Below the pieces are notes generated by a model that worked only from the letters and a program-made list of their open reading frames with translations, was not told the origin of the DNA and did not search any database. This document shows, in pieces, positions 7,711-13,221 of a DNA stretch of 15,784 bases. The DNA is from JAGTRP01 sp050259815 (GTDB taxonomy: Bacteria; Pseudomonadota; Gammaproteobacteria; Burkholderiales; Rhodocyclaceae), in contig JBLNBI010000205.1 in NCBI GenBank assembly GCA_050259815.1, forward strand, positions 1 to 15,784. The letters are read 5' to 3'. Position 1 is the first letter of the stretch. Each line of letters starts with the position of its first letter. Both the position numbers and the translations under genes were made by a program.

Positions 7711-8070
7711 TCAACGACCCGGCGTCGTGGTGGTGGTGGTGCTACTGGAGCCACCCGGCGCAGCGCCGGTCGTTCCACCGGAGGTACCGCCAGCGGTGCC
7801 GCCCGGGGCCGTGCTGGACTCGGTGCCGGACATACCGGGGGTGGTGGTCGTGGTGCTGCCGGGGGCGGTCGCGGTGCCGCCCGGCGTGGTGGTGGTCGTG
7901 CCGCCCGGCGTAGTGGTCGTCGTGCTGGGCGGAGTCGGATTCGGCGTGGTTGTGGTCGTGGTGGTGCTGGACTTGGGAGCGTTCTTGTCCTGGTCGGCCT
8001 TGTTACAGGCTGCGGCGCCGAAGGCCACGGCTATGACTATGCAGAGGGTCGAGATGCGAAAGGTTTTCAT
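7711..8070 (-). CDS. Small Thr-rich low-complexity lipoprotein
   Basis: 119 aa. A signal peptide ends in AAAC (Cys22), consistent with lipidation. A short charged stretch (NKADQDKNAPKSS) precedes about 85 residues of Thr, Pro and Gly repeats: runs of five to seven threonines followed by PGG or P. The mature protein should be disordered and could act as a flexible envelope linker or be O-glycosylated; both ideas are inference. AGGAGGT lies four bases before the ATG. The gene is the first of a two-gene unit with the DUF4142 lipoprotein, read from a sigma-54-type promoter at 8230-8244. The repeat DNA gives a long Val-rich open frame on the other strand, which is a shadow. Confidence 0.75.
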   Translation of the reverse strand: MKTFRISTLCIVIAVAFGAAACNKADQDKNAPKSSTTTTTTTPNPTPPSTTTTTPGGTTTTTPGGTATAPGSTTTTTPGMSGTESSTAPGGTAGGTSGGTTGAAPGGSSSTTTTTTPGR

Positions 8071-8229
8071 GAGACCTCCTAGAGGAATACGGGAAACACG
8101 TTGTTTCGCTTAGGCAAAGTCCGCGTGCCCGTGGCAAAGATGGACATTTCCGGCCTTTTCGTCGATTTCCCGCGATCCGGCCACGGAAAGGGCCGGGGTC
8201 ATATCCCGGCGCCTCGGGGTACGGAATGT

Positions 8230-8244
8230 GCAGACGGCGTGCCT
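8230..8244 (-). promoter_or_regulatory. Sigma-54-type promoter of the lipoprotein operon
   Basis: The minus strand reads AGGCAC GCCGT CTGC followed by A: GG-N10-GC with GGCAC intact at -24 and one mismatch (CTGC) at -12. Transcription would begin near 8218 and leave a leader of about 148 bases. It diverges from the rpoN promoter, with about 140 bp between the two -24 boxes. Confidence 0.5.
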
Positions 8245-8313
8245 GCCCCGGGGAGGGCTCGGACCCACCGAAGGGAGGACGGTCCACGCAATTCTTACTC
8301 CCGGGTTGTAAAT

Positions 8314-8327
8314 CTTTCCCCGGAAAG
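8314..8327. promoter_or_regulatory. Palindrome midway between divergent sigma-54 promoters
   Basis: CTTTCC CC GGAAAG has perfect 6-bp arms. It lies about 60-70 bp from the -24 boxes of both the lipoprotein and rpoN promoters, where a shared enhancer-binding activator site could be. A second dyad, CCGTT cggac AACGG, lies at 8340-8354. The assignment is speculative. The rest of the 403-base gap (8071-8473) shows no gene. Confidence 0.3.
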
Positions 8328-8385
8328 CCGGCGCTTCAGCCGTTCGGACAACGGTTTACGGGGGCTGGCGGGCTGACGAAGGCCG

Positions 8386-8400
8386 TGGCACAGGTCTTGC
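8386..8400 (+). promoter_or_regulatory. Consensus sigma-54 promoter of rpoN
   Basis: TGGCAC AGGTC TTGC is an exact match to the -24/-12 consensus. Transcription would begin near 8412, 62 bases before the rpoN ATG. This rpoN copy is therefore probably transcribed by sigma-54 holoenzyme, either its own product or a paralogue. Confidence 0.85.
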
Positions 8401-8473
8401 CCCGGCCCTGGCGAATGCTCCGATGTTCCGGAGCCCCTACCACCAGCAATCGGTACTCCCAGGAGGTGTAACC

Positions 8474-9973
8474 ATGAGCTTTGGAATGGAACTTCGGCTG
8501 CGCCAGCACCTGGCGGTCACTCCCCAGCTTCAGCAGGCCCTGCGGCTCCTGCAGTTGTCCTCCCTGGAATTTCAGCAGGAAGTCGAGCAGGCGGTTGCCA
8601 CCAACCCCTTTCTCGAAGAAATCGCCGACACCCCGGCGCCCCGCCCCCTGACCACCGACGATGAGCCCCAGCATCCTGAAATGAACGCCGAGGTCCCCGA
8701 GCCGGCCGCCGACACGGCCGAGTCGGACGAGGCCTGGCCGGCCGCGGCGCCGGAAGCCGAGGTGGAGGCCGACGACGGAGGCTTCTCCGTCCCCGCCCTC
8801 GACGGTTATCGCAGCGGCTCCTCCAGCGACGATGAAAGCGACTGGACGGAATGGTCCAAGGCTCCGGTCAGCATGCGGGACAACCTGCGGGGCCAGTTGA
8901 TGCTCTGGCCCATGAGCGACCGGGACCGGGCGCTCGCCCACATGATCATCGACGAGCTGACCGACGCCGGCTACCTGGAAACTCCCCTGGAGGAACTGGC
9001 CGCCCTGGTTTCCCCGGACGACGACGTGGAGCCCCGGGAACTGGCCGCCGCCCTGCGCCTGGTCCAGCGCCTGGACCCGCCGGGCATCGCCGCCCGTTCC
9101 CTCCAGGAGTGCCTGCTCCTCCAACTGGACGAAATCCCCGAGGACGCCCCGGGCCGGGCCATCGCCCTCAAGGTGGTGAAGGAGCACTTCGATCTCCTGG
9201 CCCGGCGGGAATTCATCCACCTCCAGCAGATTCTCCATTGCGACGAGACGGCGCTCCACACCGCCCGGGCCCTGATCCGTACCCTGGACCCCCGCCCGGG
9301 GCGCCGCTTCGCCCCGGACGACACCCGCTACGTGGTGCCGGACATCATCGTCACCAAGCAGCGGGGCCAGTGGGTGGCCAGCCTCAACCCCGCCGTCCAG
9401 CCCCAGGTGCGCATCAACCGAGCCTATGCGGAAATCGCCGCCTGCCGGGGCAACTGCGACGCCGGCTTCGCCCGCCAGCTCCAGGAGGCCCGCTGGCTGC
9501 TCCGCAACGTGGAGCAGCGCTTCAAGACCATCCAGCGGGTGGCGGATGCCATCGTCGCCCGCCAGAAGGTGTTCTTCAACTACGGCGAGGCAGCCATGAA
9601 GCCCATGGCCCTGAAGGACATCGCCACCGAGCTGGGCCTGCACGAATCCACCGTCTGCCGGGTGACCAACGGCAAGTACATGGCCACGCCCCGGGGGCTG
9701 TTCGAGTTCAAGTACTTCTTCTCCCGCCAGCTCGCCACCGAGGACGGCGGTGCCTGCTCGGCCATGGCCATCCGGGCCCTCCTGAAGGAGCTGATCGCCG
9801 CCGAGAATCCCGCAGCCCCCCTGTCCGACGCCCAGCTCGCCCGGATGCTGGCCGAGCAGGGACTGCGGCTGGCCCGGCGCACGGTCACCAAGTACCGCAC
9901 CCTGATGCGGGTGCCCAGCGTCGAGCTACGCCGGGTGGCCAACCATCCCACCCAGTCGCCACCCCACCTGTAG
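8474..9973 (+). CDS. rpoN: RNA polymerase sigma-54 factor (orphan paralogue)
   Basis: 499 aa, full length. Region I is Gln/Leu-rich (LRLRQHLAVTPQLQQALRLLQ, about 7-27), the activator-contact region. An acidic region II spans about 50-125. The core-binding region follows. The DNA-binding part has an HTH (about 377-400, GLHESTVCRVTNGKYMATPRG) and the RpoN box at 467-475, ARRTVTKYR, with Thr where the canonical box ARRTVAKYR has Ala. AGGAGGTG five bases upstream selects MSFGMEL as the start over an in-frame ATG at 8423. In proteobacteria the housekeeping rpoN normally lies between lptB and hpf/ptsN genes. None is here, so this is probably a second copy. It recognises -24/-12 promoters and needs an ATP-driven enhancer-binding activator, which is not encoded in the window. 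Confidence 0.95.
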   Translation: MSFGMELRLRQHLAVTPQLQQALRLLQLSSLEFQQEVEQAVATNPFLEEIADTPAPRPLTTDDEPQHPEMNAEVPEPAADTAESDEAWPAAAPEAEVEADDGGFSVPALDGYRSGSSSDDESDWTEWSKAPVSMRDNLRGQLMLWPMSDRDRALAHMIIDELTDAGYLETPLEELAALVSPDDDVEPRELAAALRLVQRLDPPGIAARSLQECLLLQLDEIPEDAPGRAIALKVVKEHFDLLARREFIHLQQILHCDETALHTARALIRTLDPRPGRRFAPDDTRYVVPDIIVTKQRGQWVASLNPAVQPQVRINRAYAEIAACRGNCDAGFARQLQEARWLLRNVEQRFKTIQRVADAIVARQKVFFNYGEAAMKPMALKDIATELGLHESTVCRVTNGKYMATPRGLFEFKYFFSRQLATEDGGACSAMAIRALLKELIAAENPAAPLSDAQLARMLAEQGLRLARRTVTKYRTLMRVPSVELRRVANHPTQSPPHL

Positions 9974-9975
9974 CC

Positions 9976-10353
9976 ATGTCGGTCATCATCGCCGGGCACT
10001 TCCACACCCAGGACGAAGTCCACGCCACCGTGGAGGAACTCGCCCGCCTGGACTTTGCCGCCAGCGAATACGCCGCCTATTTCCGGGAGCCGGGACGTGG
10101 CCTCTTCGACCTGGCCGACGCCCTGTTCGGCGGCAACCCCACCGCGGGCGGCCCCATGGTGGCCGTCTGTGTGGACCGCCCCGGCACCGAAGCGGCGGCC
10201 ATCCTGCTGCTGAGCCGCCGGGGCGCCTGGGAAATCGAACGGGCGGAGGGGGAATGGCGGGAGGGCGGCTGGCGGGACTACGACCCCCACGCCCCCCGGG
10301 AAATCCTCAAGGTGATCCCCGGCGCCCAGGGCCATGGGCCGGAAACCGGCTGA
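9976..10353 (+). CDS. Small stress-protein-like alpha/beta protein, rpoN operon partner
   Basis: 125 aa. The N-terminus (SVIIAGHFHTQDEVHATVEELARLDF) has the beta-alpha-beta start seen in general-stress-protein 17M/YflT-like domains and many small regulators of that shape. An FGGNP segment (51-55) and a second beta-alpha unit (MVAVCVDRPGTEAAAILLLSRRGAWEIER) follow. The tail is charged. No signal peptide or membrane helix is evident, so it should be cytosolic. It starts two bases after the rpoN stop, so it is co-transcribed and possibly coupled. No clear Shine-Dalgarno sequence precedes it. Function is unknown; a sensor or modulator role linked to this sigma factor is inference. Confidence 0.72.
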   Translation: MSVIIAGHFHTQDEVHATVEELARLDFAASEYAAYFREPGRGLFDLADALFGGNPTAGGPMVAVCVDRPGTEAAAILLLSRRGAWEIERAEGEWREGGWRDYDPHAPREILKVIPGAQGHGPETG

Positions 10354-10376
10354 CCCTGGGGTGGCGACCGGGGGGC

Positions 10377-10391
10377 GGGTACGCGGTTTGC
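10377..10391 (+). promoter_or_regulatory. Sigma-54-type promoter of the putative small RNA
   Basis: GGGTAC GCGGT TTGC followed by T: exact GG-N10-GC spacing, perfect TTGCT at -12 and GGxAC at -24. The predicted start, about 10403, coincides with the first base before the closing helix of the RNA. Confidence 0.6.
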
Positions 10392-10402
10392 TGGATAGTA
10401 GG

Positions 10403-10581
10403 TGAGGACACCTCCCGTGGTATCCGGCCCTTTCGGTGATAAACACATTGAGGCCATTCCTAGAACGGCGATGTGCATCGAAACCATCCGGAACCTGCCC
10501 TGATCGCGCAGAGCGGTTAAGGGAAGGTGTCCTCCCTCTTGTTCAAGGCCAGGGAGCGGACTTATCGGGTCCGCTTTTTTT
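10403..10581 (+). ncRNA. Putative sigma-54-dependent structured small RNA
   Basis: About 178 nt between a sigma-54-type promoter and a strong terminator, with no credible reading frame. The 5' end (10404-10416) pairs with 10521-10534 in a 13-bp helix with one bulged A. Inside it, 10419-10427 pairs with 10488-10495 (GG and TCCGG with CCGGA and CC). An apical hairpin spans 10437-10480 (CACAT/ATGTG, then GCC/GGC and TTC/GAA around a CTA loop). A small hairpin occupies 10502-10518. An alternative local hairpin at 10400-10413, AGGTG-AGGA-CACCT, displays AGGA in its loop, a CsrA/RsmA-like site; it uses bases just before the predicted start and excludes the long helix. It matches no RNA family I can recall. 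It could instead be an untranslated 3' region of the rpoN operon. Confidence 0.55.
10555..10581 (+). terminator. Strong intrinsic terminator
   Basis: AGCGGAC (10555-10561) pairs with GTCCGCT (10569-10575) around a 7-nt loop, followed by seven consecutive T (10575-10581). It would end the putative small RNA and any readthrough from the rpoN operon. It lies about 150 bases before the ferritin-like gene, which has its own promoter. Confidence 0.92.
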
Positions 10582-10678
10582 GGCCCTCCGGCCTGCCGCC
10601 GGGGTGAACAAGTTACACGGCCATGCCGAATTTGCACGGCCCGCCATCCTTCCGGCGACGGCTTCCCTGCTCCTGCCG

Positions 10679-10693
10679 GGGCACGGCCATTGC
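10679..10693 (+). promoter_or_regulatory. Sigma-54-type promoter of the ferritin-like gene
   Basis: GGGCAC GGCCA TTGC followed by T. Only the first base of the -24 box departs from TGGCAC-N5-TTGCT. Transcription would begin near 10705, 29 bases before the ATG. Confidence 0.72.
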
Positions 10694-10733
10694 TGCCAAT
10701 ACATCCGACCCCCTCACCCGCAAGGAGCAGAAC

Positions 10734-11285
10734 ATGCCTGACCAAGCCACGCTTTCGGATGTCCAGACCCTGCGCGCCCGCGCCCGACAGCACATCGAGG
10801 AAGGGGCGGTGACGGAGAACTACGGCGCCGACAAGGAGGTCGTGCTGCGACTCCTCAACGAAGCCCTGGCCACCGAAATCGTCTGCATGCTGCGCTACAA
10901 GCGCCACTACTTCTCCGCCAAGGGCCTGGCCTCCCTGAGCGTCGCCCAGGAATTCCTGGAGCACGCCCAGCAGGAGGAACAGCACGCGGACCAACTGGCC
11001 GAACGCATCAGCCAACTAGGAGGAGAACCGGATTTCTCGCCCCACGGCCTCGCCGAGCGCAGCCATGCCGAATACGTTGAAGGCGACACCATCATCGACA
11101 TGATCAAGGAAGACCTGGTGGCGGAACGGATCGCCATCGAGAGTTACCGGGAAGTCGCCCAGTACCTCGGCTCCGCCGATCCCACGACCCGGCGCCTCTT
11201 CGAGGAAATCCTGGCGGTGGAGGAGGAGCACGCCGACGACCTGTTAAGGCTGATCCAGCAGATCGGGGGCAGCACCGCCGGCTGA
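10734..11285 (+). CDS. Ferritin-like diiron protein (bacterioferritin/Dps-like)
   Basis: 183 aa. It carries the ferritin-like metal-ligand pattern on a four-helix bundle: Glu48, Glu81-x-x-His84, Glu131 and Glu163-x-x-His166. The spacing of 33 residues between the first two and 32 between the last two fits the family. The residue equivalent to the bacterioferritin haem-binding Met (between Glu81 and His84) is not Met, so it is probably haem-free. It should oxidise and store iron in the cytosol or protect DNA and proteins from peroxide. AAGGAG seven bases upstream supports the start. It is a single-gene unit under a good sigma-54-type promoter. A GCCGGC-TGAG-GCCGGC hairpin overlaps the stop but has no T-tract. 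Confidence 0.85.
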   Translation: MPDQATLSDVQTLRARARQHIEEGAVTENYGADKEVVLRLLNEALATEIVCMLRYKRHYFSAKGLASLSVAQEFLEHAQQEEQHADQLAERISQLGGEPDFSPHGLAERSHAEYVEGDTIIDMIKEDLVAERIAIESYREVAQYLGSADPTTRRLFEEILAVEEEHADDLLRLIQQIGGSTAG

Positions 11286-11394
11286 GGCCGGCAAACGAAC
11301 CCGCGGCGATGGGAAGCGGTCTGTCCGGCCGCCCGGCAACGCTCGCCGTTCCACCCCGTCGCCCGCCGCGATCCCCGCGGCCCGATGCGTCCCC

Positions 11395-11409
11395 AGGAGT
11401 TTATGTTGC
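11395..11409 (+). promoter_or_regulatory. Possible sigma-54-type promoter of the phasin gene
   Basis: AGGAGT TTATG TTGC followed by T has exact GG-N10-GC spacing and TTGCT at -12, but the -24 box keeps only GG. Transcription would begin near 11421, 57 bases before the ATG. It is the weakest -24 box of the set, and the palindrome at 11403-11419 overlaps its -12 half. Confidence 0.42.
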
Positions 11410-11419
11410 TCTGCAACAT
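11403..11419. promoter_or_regulatory. PhaR-like operator candidate
   Basis: ATGTTGC TCT GCAACAT is a perfect 7-bp inverted repeat with a 3-bp spacer, containing TTGC-N3-GCAA. The polyhydroxyalkanoate regulator PhaR is known to bind TGC/GCA-rich dyads upstream of phasin genes. Binding here would cover the -12 element and the predicted transcription start of the phasin gene. Confidence 0.45.
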
Positions 11420-11477
11420 GACCTCTCTTCACCGCGAAGGGGGCGCATCGTTTCACCAACCTCAAGGAGTTTATGAA

Positions 11478-12656
11478 ATGGCTCAAGGACAACGAACGAG
11501 CGAGAGTACTCGCCAACAGCAGCAACACCACCAAGGCGGCGGCCAGCAGCATCAGCAAGGCCAGCAGGGCGGCCGCGAGCAGCAATTCGGCCAACAGGGC
11601 CAGGGCGGCTGGGAGATGCAATATTCCCAAGGCGGCCAAGGCCAACAGGGCCAGGAAAGCCAGGGCGGTCAGTTCGGCCAGCAGGGCCAAGGCGGCTTTG
11701 ACGTCCAGTATTCCCAGGGCGGCGGCCAGCAGAGCCAACAGGGCCAGCAAGGCGGCCGCGAACAGCAGCGCTACCAGAGCCAGGGTGGCCAGGGGCAGCG
11801 CCAGCAGCAGCAATACAGCCAGGGCGGCCAGCAGCAGGGGCAGCAGCAGCGCGGCGGCAATGGCGGCCGCGCCGCCGCCTTCAACCTCTCGGCCCTGGCC
11901 ATGCGTGGCTTCAGCCAGCTTTACGACATGCAGGCCGCGGCGGCCCGCATGATGCTCCAGACCCAGGCCCGGGCGGCCACCGCCTTCGGCCTGCCCGATT
12001 ATTCCGACCTGTTCCGGATCGCCGACGACCGGGCCCGCCGGGTGTTTTCCTCCAGCACCGAGCAACTCCTGCAAACCGCCGAGCAGGCCAACCAGACCCT
12101 GCAGGAAGTCCAGCGGGAAGTGGGGCGCATGATGGAGTACCAGACCGTCAATGCGGCCGAGAACTTCCAGCAGGGACTCCAGGAACTGGAAGCCCAGGCC
12201 GAGGAGAACCTCACCCAGCTGAGGGAATTCGCCCGCCAGCAAGCCGAACAGGCCATGCAGGCTGCCGAGACCATCGGCGAGACCACCCGGGAAAGCATCC
12301 GGGAAGGCGGCGAGCAGATGCGCCAGTCCGTCCGCCAGGGCATGGAAGGCCAGCAGCAGCAACAGGGCCAGCGCGGGCAACAGCAGCAGAGCCAGGGCCG
12401 CGGCCAGCAGCAGGAGCAGCACGGCCGCGAGCATGAGCAGCAGATGTCCGGCGAAGAGCAGGATCAGCAGATCGGCAGCAGCGCCGGTGGCCATGAGCAG
12501 CATGCCCAGCAGGCCTCCGGCGGCCGCAGCGGTTCCCGGCAAGAAGAGCAGGAAAGCGCTTCCTCCAAGAGCCGCCAGCAGCATGCGGGTTCCGAGGAGG
12601 GCTCCGACAAGTCCAAGCGCAGCAGCTCAAGCTCAAGCACTTCCAAGGGGCGCTGA
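11478..12656 (+). CDS. Phasin-family protein with Gln/Gly-rich low-complexity arms
   Basis: 392 aa. Residues about 132-288 are an amphipathic helical phasin-like core (FNLSALAMRGFSQLYDMQAAAARMML, then long Gln/Glu/Ala helices), expected to coat polyhydroxyalkanoate granules. The core is flanked by a Gln/Gly-rich arm (1-131) and a Gln-, then Ser-rich arm (290-392). The first arm repeats a 17-residue unit, FGQQGQGG(W/F)(E/D)(M/V)QYSQGG, at 37 and 66. This makes it about twice the length of a usual phasin and prion-like in composition. AAGGAG at 11464-11469 is eight bases before this ATG. Another ATG at 11473 is out of frame and too close, and an in-frame ATG at 11403 lies inside the operator. 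An alternative is a general disordered stress protein with a phasin-like core. Confidence 0.78.
   Translation: MAQGQRTSESTRQQQQHHQGGGQQHQQGQQGGREQQFGQQGQGGWEMQYSQGGQGQQGQESQGGQFGQQGQGGFDVQYSQGGGQQSQQGQQGGREQQRYQSQGGQGQRQQQQYSQGGQQQGQQQRGGNGGRAAAFNLSALAMRGFSQLYDMQAAAARMMLQTQARAATAFGLPDYSDLFRIADDRARRVFSSSTEQLLQTAEQANQTLQEVQREVGRMMEYQTVNAAENFQQGLQELEAQAEENLTQLREFARQQAEQAMQAAETIGETTRESIREGGEQMRQSVRQGMEGQQQQQGQRGQQQQSQGRGQQQEQHGREHEQQMSGEEQDQQIGSSAGGHEQHAQQASGGRSGSRQEEQESASSKSRQQHAGSEEGSDKSKRSSSSSSTSKGR
11585..11721 (+). repeat. 87-bp-period internal repeat in the phasin gene
   Basis: Residues 37-53 and 66-82 of the phasin repeat nearly identically, with a period of 29 codons. The codons differ at several third positions (for example TTCGGCCAACAG against TTCGGCCAGCAG), so the duplication is not recent or has been kept at protein level. 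The flanking GGREQQ also recurs at residues 31 and 92. Confidence 0.6.
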
Positions 12657-12703
12657 CCCGGGCTCAGCCAATTGCCCCGCCTGCGGGTGGGGCGTCTGAA
12701 AAG

Positions 12704-12735
12704 AGAAGCGGCGGTTTTGGAAACCGCCGCTATTT
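12704..12735. terminator. Bidirectional intrinsic terminator
   Basis: AGCGGCGGTTT (12707-12717) pairs perfectly with AAACCGCCGCT (12721-12731) around a TGG loop. T-rich tracts follow on both strands (ATTTTCTT on plus, TCTCTTTTC on minus). It lies between convergent stops at 12656 and 12744. A second GC-rich hairpin (about 12673-12692) precedes it on the phasin side. Confidence 0.85.
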
Positions 12736-12743
12736 TCTTGCCT

Positions 12744-13052
12744 TTATTTTCCCGGCCATTTCCCGGAGCGGTAGAGATCGAGGGGGATCACCGCATGGTC
12801 GTCGGCCGCCTGGCCCCGGGGGGTCCAGCCGAACATGACCAGGGGCCACCACATGGCCGCCGCCGAATTGACCGACAGGTCCCAGAAGGCCTGGACGAAG
12901 CGGGAAGCCTCGGTGAAGTTGTAGGAGAACATCTCGGTGCCCCGGCGCAGCACCACGGCGATGTCCGCGGTTTCGACGCCGGCATCCCGGAGGCGATCCA
13001 CCAGGGGATCGAGTTGGTCGGGGTAACACACGAGACAATACACCGCGCACAT
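12744..13052 (-). CDS. Small protein of unknown function
   Basis: 102 aa. The N-terminal segment (AVYCLVCYPDQLDPLVDRLRDAGVETADIAVVLRR) has a beta-alpha-beta pattern similar in shape to the rpoN-operon partner at 9976-10353. The middle part (about 53-75) is aromatic and hydrophobic (FVQAFWDLSVNSAAAMWWPLVMFGW) and may touch a membrane. The tail is polar. Cys2, Cys6 and Cys9 lie close together. GAGGAAG about seven bases upstream supports the start. It is monocistronic, between its own sigma-54-type promoter and the bidirectional terminator. I do not recognise the family. Confidence 0.65.
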   Translation of the reverse strand: MCAVYCLVCYPDQLDPLVDRLRDAGVETADIAVVLRRGTEMFSYNFTEASRFVQAFWDLSVNSAAAMWWPLVMFGWTPRGQAADDHAVIPLDLYRSGKWPGK

Positions 13053-13100
13053 GTTGTTGCTTCCTCATTGATTGACGGCGAGCCGTGCTGCTCCATTTCA

Positions 13101-13115
13101 GCACTTTCCATGCCG
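13101..13115 (-). promoter_or_regulatory. Sigma-54-type promoter of the small orphan gene
   Basis: The minus strand reads CGGCAT GGAAA GTGC followed by T: GG-N10-GC with GGCA at -24 and one mismatch at -12 (GTGCT for TTGCT). Transcription would begin near 13089, 37 bases before the ATG. Confidence 0.48.
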
Positions 13116-13177
13116 CTGCCGGCGCCCGGGAAAGCGGCCCGGAAGCCGCAATCCGCGTCAAAGGGAGGGTACAAACG

Positions 13178-13208
13178 GGGAAAGGCGGGCAGGATTTACA
13201 CGCCCGCC
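13178..13208 (-). terminator. Terminator of the ChaB-domain gene
   Basis: GGCGGGC and GCCCGCC (13184-13190 and 13202-13208) form a perfect 7-bp stem with an 11-nt loop, followed on the minus strand by TTTCCCCGTTT. It lies 14 bases after the stop at 13222 and separates this gene from the next sigma-54 unit. Confidence 0.65.
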
Positions 13209-13221
13209 AAGGGGAAGCAGA

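Noticed and set aside
7688..8113. Val-rich open frame on the plus strand
   Set aside because: It is the complement of the ACC/ACG threonine repeats of the lipoprotein gene, which has a signal peptide and a strong AGGAGGT site.
8089..8140. A second -24/-12-like match closer to the lipoprotein start (GGGCAC ... TTGCC on the minus strand)
   Set aside because: The spacing between GG and GC is 12 rather than 10 bases, outside what sigma-54 tolerates well. The site at 8230-8244 has correct spacing.
10515..10530. TAAGGGAAGGTG resembling part of a cobalamin riboswitch
   Set aside because: There is no B12 box, and the order of elements and surrounding helices do not fit. The segment is used in the closing helix of the putative small RNA.
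11403..11477. In-frame 25-residue N-terminal extension of the phasin from an ATG at 11403
   Set aside because: The ATG lies inside the palindrome and the predicted promoter, so it would not be in the transcript. AGGAGTTTATG occurs at both 11395 and 11465, but only the second leaves proper spacing, to 11478.
11244..12584. Long Leu/Ala-rich open frame on the minus strand opposite the phasin
   Set aside because: CAG-rich glutamine codons on the plus strand read as leucine codons on the other strand. The plus-strand frame has the ribosome-binding site and the phasin-like core.
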